Shown: positions 58,903 to 64,000 of the stretch, one piece after another
Layout of the letters: every line of letters begins with the position of its first letter
Position numbering within the stretch: the first letter of the stretch is position 1
Assembly: GCF_029846715.1 (NCBI RefSeq)
Contig: NZ_JARVWW010000023.1
Span: 1-64,000, forward strand
Source of the DNA: Bradyrhizobium nivariense
Lineage (GTDB): Bacteria; Pseudomonadota; Alphaproteobacteria; Rhizobiales; Xanthobacteraceae
DNA: 64,000 nucleotides
Direction of reading: 5' to 3'
The notes under the pieces: model-generated
What the model saw: the letters and a program-made list of their open reading frames with translations, nothing else
Told to the model about the DNA's origin: nothing
Database searches by the model: none
Program-made: the position numbers and the translations under genes

Positions 58903-60462
58903 ATGCAAACTCAATCATCGAATCTGCAATCCTCGATTCCATACGACGTCGTCATTGCCGGTGCCGGCCCCGTTGGCCTGTTTCTCGCGTGCGAGTTGCG
59001 ATGCGCTGGTCTCCAGGTCCTGCTGCTGGAGCAATCTCAAGACCCGCATTCAGCCCTGAAGCGACTCCCGTTCGGCCTGCGCGGCCTTTCGATCCCCACA
59101 CGCGAGGCGTTTCACCGGCGTGGCTTGCTGGAGGATATCGTGGCCGCGCAGCACCTTGCCTCGGGCGCTATCAAGACCGCTGCCCATTGGATGCAGCAGA
59201 CGCGACGGCCCGCAGGTCATTTCGCCGGCATCCAATTCTATCAGGACAACATTGATGACGCGAAGTGGTCCTGGCGTCTGCCAACGCCGGCCGATGCCGG
59301 CATCGCGGTCGATATGGAAACTCTTGAATCTGTTCTGGCCGCGCGCGCATGTCGCTTGGGCGTGGAGATCAGGCGCGGCTTCGCCGTCGATGCTGTTGCC
59401 GCTTCGGACCAAGACGTGATGGTGCGGGCGGCCGGCGAGACCTTCCGCGGACGCTGGCTTGTCGGTTGCGACAGCGGTCGCAGCACGGTGCGCAAGATCA
59501 GCGGCTTCGACTTCGTCGGCACCGACCCCGAATTCACAGGCTATTCCGCCGAAGTCGAGCTGGCCGATCCGGACAAGCTTCGCCGGGGCCGCAACTACAC
59601 GTCGACAGGCATGTATACCTATGCGCAGCCCGGAACGATCGCGATGGTCGATTTCGACGCTGGCGCTTTCCACCGGACCGAGCCGATCACACGCGAGCAG
59701 GTGCAGAAGGTCTTGCGTGGTGTCTCCTGCACGGACGTCACCATAACGGCCCTTCGGCTTGCCGCGACCTGGACGGATCGGGCCCATCAGGCAACGACAT
59801 ATCGCAAGGGACGCGTGCTCCTGGCCGGCGACGCCGCCCACATCCACTCGCCGCTCGGCGGCCAAGGCCTCAATCTCGGTCTCGGCGATGCGATGAACCT
59901 GGGTTGGAAGCTGACTGCTGCGATCCGCGGAGATGCACCCGCCGATCTCCTCGACACCTATTCGCGCGAGCGACATCCAGTCGGCGCGCAGGTCCTCGAC
60001 TGGTCCCGCGCGCAGGTGGCGATCATGCGGCCGACGCCGAGCACGCGCGCGCTTCAGGCCATCATGCGCGATCTGATCGAGACCCGGGACGGTGCGACCT
60101 ATTTCGCCGAGCGCGTGCGCGGCGTTTCGCTCCGCTACGATCTCAGCGGCAGCCATCCGCTTGTGGGCCGCAGTGTTCCCGATTTCGAGTTGCTGGACGG
60201 AACGACGGTCGGAGAACGCCTCAGGACGGCGAGAGGGATATTGCTGGACTTCGACGCTCGCGCACCGCTTCAAGCGCTTGCAAGCCGCTGGAGTGGCCGG
60301 ATCGATTATGTCGCGGGTGACGCCAGGGATCGGCTGGGCGTGGACGCCGTGCTGGTGCGCCCCGATGGCTTCGTCGCCTGGGCCAGTGACGACGCACGCG
60401 ACTATGAAGACGCCGCTCAGGTTGCGTCGCGATGGTTCGGCCAACCCGCACGGCGCGAATAG
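58903..60462 (+). CDS. FAD-dependent aromatic monooxygenase (PheA/TfdB class)
   Basis: A 519-residue single-component flavoprotein hydroxylase of the PheA/TfdB/MhpA class. FAD motif IAGAGPVGLFLACELRCAG (about residues 18-36), DG-like LVGCDSGRSTVRK, second FAD motif LLAGDAAHIHSPLGGQGLNL, and a thioredoxin-like C-terminus. Hydroxylates phenolic or polyketide-like rings; no ring-cleavage gene adjoins. Start ATG at 58903 lies 7 nt after AGGAG; earlier in-frame starts overlap the thiolase terminator region and were rejected. Confidence 0.85.
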   Translation: MQTQSSNLQSSIPYDVVIAGAGPVGLFLACELRCAGLQVLLLEQSQDPHSALKRLPFGLRGLSIPTREAFHRRGLLEDIVAAQHLASGAIKTAAHWMQQTRRPAGHFAGIQFYQDNIDDAKWSWRLPTPADAGIAVDMETLESVLAARACRLGVEIRRGFAVDAVAASDQDVMVRAAGETFRGRWLVGCDSGRSTVRKISGFDFVGTDPEFTGYSAEVELADPDKLRRGRNYTSTGMYTYAQPGTIAMVDFDAGAFHRTEPITREQVQKVLRGVSCTDVTITALRLAATWTDRAHQATTYRKGRVLLAGDAAHIHSPLGGQGLNLGLGDAMNLGWKLTAAIRGDAPADLLDTYSRERHPVGAQVLDWSRAQVAIMRPTPSTRALQAIMRDLIETRDGATYFAERVRGVSLRYDLSGSHPLVGRSVPDFELLDGTTVGERLRTARGILLDFDARAPLQALASRWSGRIDYVAGDARDRLGVDAVLVRPDGFVAWASDDARDYEDAAQVASRWFGQPARRE

Positions 60463-60623
60463 CGTCGTGTCATGTGATGAAGCCGTCGTTGTGCACGCTG
60501 CCGTGCATACGCGCGAGCATCGTGACGAAGCACACGTATTAATACGTGCCCGCAAATTAACGGAAGCTTTTACGCATTGGCGCTTGATGAGCAGCATCAA
60601 TCACAACCGGCTTCGCGATCAAG

Positions 60624-62597
60624 ATGCGGCTCCTCTCCCTTCGTCTCACGCACAAGATCACTGCGATCGGTGTCATCGGCGTCTTCGGTGTCGTCCTGAT
60701 CGGCGGCATTCATCTCTATGGCGAGCGGGCGATGGGCGTCTATCGCGACGCGGCCGAGGATGCACGCACCGTCTTCGAGCTGAACAGCGCGATCGCAGTC
60801 GAGCTGCTCGAGGCGCGGCGCGCCGAGAAGGACTTCCTCCTGCGCAGTGATGCCGCCAAGGCCCAGCGCCAGGGCGAAATCGGTAGGCAAGTGGCACTCG
60901 ATATCGAGAAGCTTCGCGGCAGGATTGCAGCCCTCGGCAAGCCGGAGCTGGTCGCGAGGATCGACGCGATGAACGCATCGCTCAAAACCTATCAGGCGCG
61001 TTTCGCCGCGGTGGTCGAGGAAAGGCAGCGGCTCGGCCTCGACGAGAAGTCCGGTCTTGAAGGGCGTCTGCGCGCCTCCGTCCACGACATCGAGGCAAGA
61101 GTCGACCAGCTCAATGACGCGCCGCTCAAGGTCGTGATGCTCATGATGCGCCGGCACGAGAAGGACTTCATGCTGCGCCGTGACGCCAGATATGGCGATG
61201 ACATGAAGAAGCGGGCGGTGGAATTCGTGGCGGGCGTTGACGGCGCTGCCATTTCCGACAACGCGAAGGCCGAGCTGCGCCAGAAGCTCGCGGACTACCA
61301 GCGCGATTTCACCGGTTGGATGGAGACCGCGCTGAAGCTGGCGGCTGAGCTGAAGTCGATGTCGGAAGCCTTCTCGTCGGTCGAGCCCGTCATCGAGCAG
61401 GTGTCGAGGTCGGTCGACCAGATTCGCGTCGAGGCCGACCGGTTGAACGAGGTCGAGCGCGCCAGCATCCAGTTCTGGATTGCTGTTGCGATCGCGCTGA
61501 TCGCGTCCGGCGTGCTCGGCCTCGGTGCCTTTATCGGGCGCTCGGTCTCGAAGCCGCTCGGCGCGATGCGGGCGGCGATGATCGAGCTGGCCAAGGGCAA
61601 TTTCGCGATCGTCCTTCCGGGGCTCGGCCGTCCCGACGAGATCGGCGAGATCGCGCTAGCCGTCGAGACCTTCAAGATCAATGCCGAGCAGAAGGCGCGC
61701 GAGGAGGCGGAAGAGAAGATCAGGCAGGACAAGCTCGCCGCCGAGCGCCGCCGCGCCGACATGATCAGGATGGCCGACGATTTCGAAGGCGCAATCGGCG
61801 AGATCGTCGAGACCGTGTCGTCGGCCGCGACCGAGCTGGAGGCGTCGGCAACGTCGCTGACGACGACCGCCGGCCGGTCGAGCGAGCTTGCCACCTTGGT
61901 CGAGGCTGCGTCGGAAGAGGCGGCCACGAATGTGCAGTCGGTGGCTTCCGCAGCGGAGGAGCTGACGGCGTCCGTCAACGAGATCAGCCGCCAGGTGCGG
62001 GCTTCCGCGCGCATGGCCGGCGAGGCCGTCAATCAGGCCGGGCAGACCAACGATCGCGTCAGCGAATTGTCGAAAGCGGCTGCGCGCATCGGCGACGTGG
62101 TCGAGCTCATCAACGCCATCGCAGGCCAGACCAACCTGCTGGCGCTGAACGCGACCATCGAGGCCGCCCGCGCGGGTGACGCCGGGCGCGGCTTCGCCGT
62201 GGTGGCCTCCGAGGTCAAGGCGCTGGCCGAGCAGACCGCGAAGGCGACCGGCGATATCGGTCAGCAGATTTCGAGCATCCAGGTTGCCACCCAGGACTCG
62301 GTCGGCGCGATCAAGACCATCGGCGCCACGATCGAACGCCTGTCCGAAATCTCGTCCACCATCGCGGCCGCGGTGGAAGAGCAGGGCGCCGCGACCAGCG
62401 AGATCTCGCGCAACGTCCAGAACGCGGCGGCCGGCACCACCCAGGTGAGCGCCAACATCAGCAGCGTGCGCCAGGGCGCGACCGAGACCGGTTCGGCCTC
62501 CTCGCAGGTGCTCTCCGCGGCGCAATCGCTGTCGAACGACAGCAGCCGCCTCAAGCTCGAGGTCAGCAGGTTTTTGGATACGGTGCGCGCGGCGTGA
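60624..62597 (+). CDS. Methyl-accepting chemotaxis protein with HBM sensor
   Basis: A 657-residue chemoreceptor: transmembrane helix 1 near 12-32, a periplasmic helical bimodular (HBM) sensor (about 33-285) with the paired signature segments LLEARRAEKDFLLRSDAA and MRRHEKDFMLRRDARYG, transmembrane helix 2 near 287-307, HAMP (about 308-360) and the signalling domain with tip INAIAGQTNLLALNATIEAA. HBM receptors of Pseudomonas bind organic acids; the ligand here is unknown. Orphan: no che genes nearby. Confidence 0.92.
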   Translation: MRLLSLRLTHKITAIGVIGVFGVVLIGGIHLYGERAMGVYRDAAEDARTVFELNSAIAVELLEARRAEKDFLLRSDAAKAQRQGEIGRQVALDIEKLRGRIAALGKPELVARIDAMNASLKTYQARFAAVVEERQRLGLDEKSGLEGRLRASVHDIEARVDQLNDAPLKVVMLMMRRHEKDFMLRRDARYGDDMKKRAVEFVAGVDGAAISDNAKAELRQKLADYQRDFTGWMETALKLAAELKSMSEAFSSVEPVIEQVSRSVDQIRVEADRLNEVERASIQFWIAVAIALIASGVLGLGAFIGRSVSKPLGAMRAAMIELAKGNFAIVLPGLGRPDEIGEIALAVETFKINAEQKAREEAEEKIRQDKLAAERRRADMIRMADDFEGAIGEIVETVSSAATELEASATSLTTTAGRSSELATLVEAASEEAATNVQSVASAAEELTASVNEISRQVRASARMAGEAVNQAGQTNDRVSELSKAAARIGDVVELINAIAGQTNLLALNATIEAARAGDAGRGFAVVASEVKALAEQTAKATGDIGQQISSIQVATQDSVGAIKTIGATIERLSEISSTIAAAVEEQGAATSEISRNVQNAAAGTTQVSANISSVRQGATETGSASSQVLSAAQSLSNDSSRLKLEVSRFLDTVRAA

Positions 62598-62633
62598 TCG
62601 CGCGCGGCTCGCGACAGCAAGACGTATCCTGGA

Positions 62634-63566
62634 CTAGGCAGCCGAAATATTCTTCACGGTCGTCTCGGCTTGCTCGGCGAGCCAGTTCACGAACAATTCG
62701 ACACTGCGATCGCCGATCAGATCGGCTGGCCACTGCGCAACCTGAATTTTCGTGCACTCGACCGTGGGGTAATTGGCGAGTGCGGACATGAGGCGTCCAG
62801 ACGAAACCGCATCTGCGACCAGAAGTGAGCGCCCAAGTGTCACGCCGGCCCCCTCGGCCGCAGCTGACATGCACATTCCCATGTCGTCCAGCGTCAGGCT
62901 GCCGGCGGCGGCGCCCGATTTCGGCAATCCCAGGCGTCTGAACCAAGAGGGCCAGCCCCAGTCGCCGGTCGCGTTGTCGCCTTTGTGGATGAGCGGCATG
63001 GCCAGCAGGCCGTCGGGGTCCGCCAAGGGACGCCGCCGGGGCAACAGGTGCGGCGCGCAGACGGGAAAAATCCGCTCCCAAAACAGCGGCAATTGAGTCG
63101 ACGTCCGCCGTGCGTCTTCGCTCGCGTTCCAGACAATTCGCACGTCGAGCGGCCGCCTTGAGCTGTCCCCTGTCTCCAGTGGTTTGAGATCAACGTTGAT
63201 CGACGGATATCGCGCCGTAAAGTCCGGCAGGCGGCGGACGAGCCACCATGTTGCCAACGCCGAGCTCGCGCCCACACGCAGCGTCGTTCGGTTCGGGCGC
63301 CGCCGCACCTGAGCATCCAGTGCACCAAGCGCGTCGAGTGCTGCCGCAAGCTCTTGCCTAAGCTGCGCGCCGGCGGGTGTTATCCCGATCCCTGGATTCT
63401 GCCGCTGCAACAATTCGACCCCGAAATGGTCCTCCAGCTTTCGGATCTGATGGCTGACCGCACTCTGTGTGACGCCCAGCTCCGCCGCGGCGCGTGTGAA
63501 TGAACCGTGGCGGGTGACAGCGTCGAACGCGACGAGGGGTGCGAAGGGTGGCAAGCGGCGTGGCAT
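62634..63566 (-). CDS. LysR-family transcriptional regulator (GcvA-like)
   Basis: A 310-residue regulator with a winged HTH (residues 6-65: LVAFDAVTRHGSFTRAAAEL, GVTQSAVSHQIRKLEDHFG) and a type-2 periplasmic-binding effector domain including ASSALATWWLVRRLPDF and GVTLGRSLLVADAVSSGRLM. The start at 63566 (MPRRLPPFAP) is typical of GcvA-like proteins; a longer frame to 63755 is antisense to the exporter gene. Divergent from an MFS transporter whose expression it probably controls; a TTCATGAA dyad lies between them at 63594-63601. Confidence 0.9.
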   Translation of the reverse strand: MPRRLPPFAPLVAFDAVTRHGSFTRAAAELGVTQSAVSHQIRKLEDHFGVELLQRQNPGIGITPAGAQLRQELAAALDALGALDAQVRRRPNRTTLRVGASSALATWWLVRRLPDFTARYPSINVDLKPLETGDSSRRPLDVRIVWNASEDARRTSTQLPLFWERIFPVCAPHLLPRRRPLADPDGLLAMPLIHKGDNATGDWGWPSWFRRLGLPKSGAAAGSLTLDDMGMCMSAAAEGAGVTLGRSLLVADAVSSGRLMSALANYPTVECTKIQVAQWPADLIGDRSVELFVNWLAEQAETTVKNISAA

Positions 63567-63672
63567 CTCGATCTCCTCAAGCCATGATACAGATTCATGA
63601 ACTTTTGAGGAACCATCATTCGACCAGAGCCTGTTGCCCGGCCATCCATGCTCCATGGAGGCCGAAACGATC

Positions 63673-64000
63673 ATGCTCGATAAACCCCAGCAGAACGACG
63701 ATGAAACGCAGAGCGCCAGTTGGCCTGCCGACGACGGCCATCGCGGCAATCGCATGTCGCTGGAAACGGCGACGCTGCTTGCAGCGTGCTTGAGCGGCTC
63801 TCTGTTTCAAGTCGACCTGACGGCTCTAGCGGCGGCCTTACCCGACATTGGCCGCGACCTCGGTGCCGCTTCGGCACGAGCGGCCTGGGCCATCGACGTC
63901 TACAGCCTTGCTTTGATCTTCTGTTTGCCGATTGCAGGTAGCCTTGCCGACAGATACGGACGCGTTCAAATGTTCACTTGGGGTGCGGGGCTGTTTGGCC
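63673..64000 (+). CDS. MFS transporter, N-terminal part (cut by window end)
   Basis: Only the first 109 residues are present. After a polar start (MLDKPQQNDDETQSASWPAD) come hydrophobic helices with FQVDLTALAAALPDIGRDLG, AWAIDVYSLALIFCLPIAGS and motif A LADRYGRVQ, as in DHA1/DHA2 drug-efflux members of the major facilitator superfamily. The ATG at 63673 is preceded by GGAGG at 63657; an in-frame ATG at 63655 is an alternative. Divergent from the LysR gene. Confidence 0.8.
   Translation, partial: MLDKPQQNDDETQSASWPADDGHRGNRMSLETATLLAACLSGSLFQVDLTALAAALPDIGRDLGAASARAAWAIDVYSLALIFCLPIAGSLADRYGRVQMFTWGAGLFG

Overview
The window is chromosomal DNA from a high-GC alphaproteobacterium, most likely a Bradyrhizobium or close relative (inference from protein style and gene order). 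Supporting signs are the prs/lgt/midA/pgeF and rplY-pth-ychF blocks, several Omp25-like outer-membrane proteins beginning AADMP or AADLA, a DUF992 protein, serC-serA with a structured leader, and many short intergenic palindromes typical of this group. I see no rRNA or tRNA gene, CRISPR array, insertion sequence transposase or prophage gene.

Layout. 0.3-9.1 kb is housekeeping: PRPP synthase, a lipoprotein, the lgt-midA-pgeF operon, a dienelactone hydrolase, ubiK, then rplY-pth-ychF. 9.2-15.4 kb holds small membrane proteins, two MaoC hydratases, a putative outer-membrane protein and two tandem NTF2-like paralogues. 15.5-20.8 kb looks accessory: two FemAB/CelD-type acetyltransferases, an outer-membrane beta-barrel and an FAD oxidoreductase, separated by empty, less GC-rich spacers. 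21.1-32.4 kb carries uvrB with a long N-terminal extension, a LysR/TauE pair, a glutathione transferase, the DUF1800-DUF1501 pair, a DUF559 nuclease-like gene inside a palindromic cassette, and an IsdG-type heme monooxygenase. 32.4-49.1 kb mixes redox and sensory genes with aspartate aminotransferase, an EF-G paralogue, an XRE-SulP unit, aroE, a duplicated periplasmic protein pair, lldD and glmM. 49.2-64 kb holds an Fsr-type exporter, two outer-membrane proteins, serC-serA, a thiolase, an FAD monooxygenase, an HBM-type chemoreceptor and a LysR/MFS pair cut by the window end.

The most unusual feature is a dispersed family of composite palindromic elements, ten complete copies plus one half copy. 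Each has a left module (two hairpins, ending GGGTGAGGGG) and a right module (starting CCCCTCACCC, with a hairpin ending GAGGGAG), so the inner ends can pair. One copy (31321-31778) encloses a complete DUF559 (PD-(D/E)XK-like) gene. Three other copies (31838, 41031, 45724) share its internal sequence, including a CCATCCGAC-like motif exactly 29 nt from the left module, but lack the gene body, as expected of internally deleted, non-autonomous derivatives. One half element lies in frame inside uvrB. I propose DUF559 plus palindromes as a candidate mobile or self-spreading system; this is inference and needs comparative genomics.
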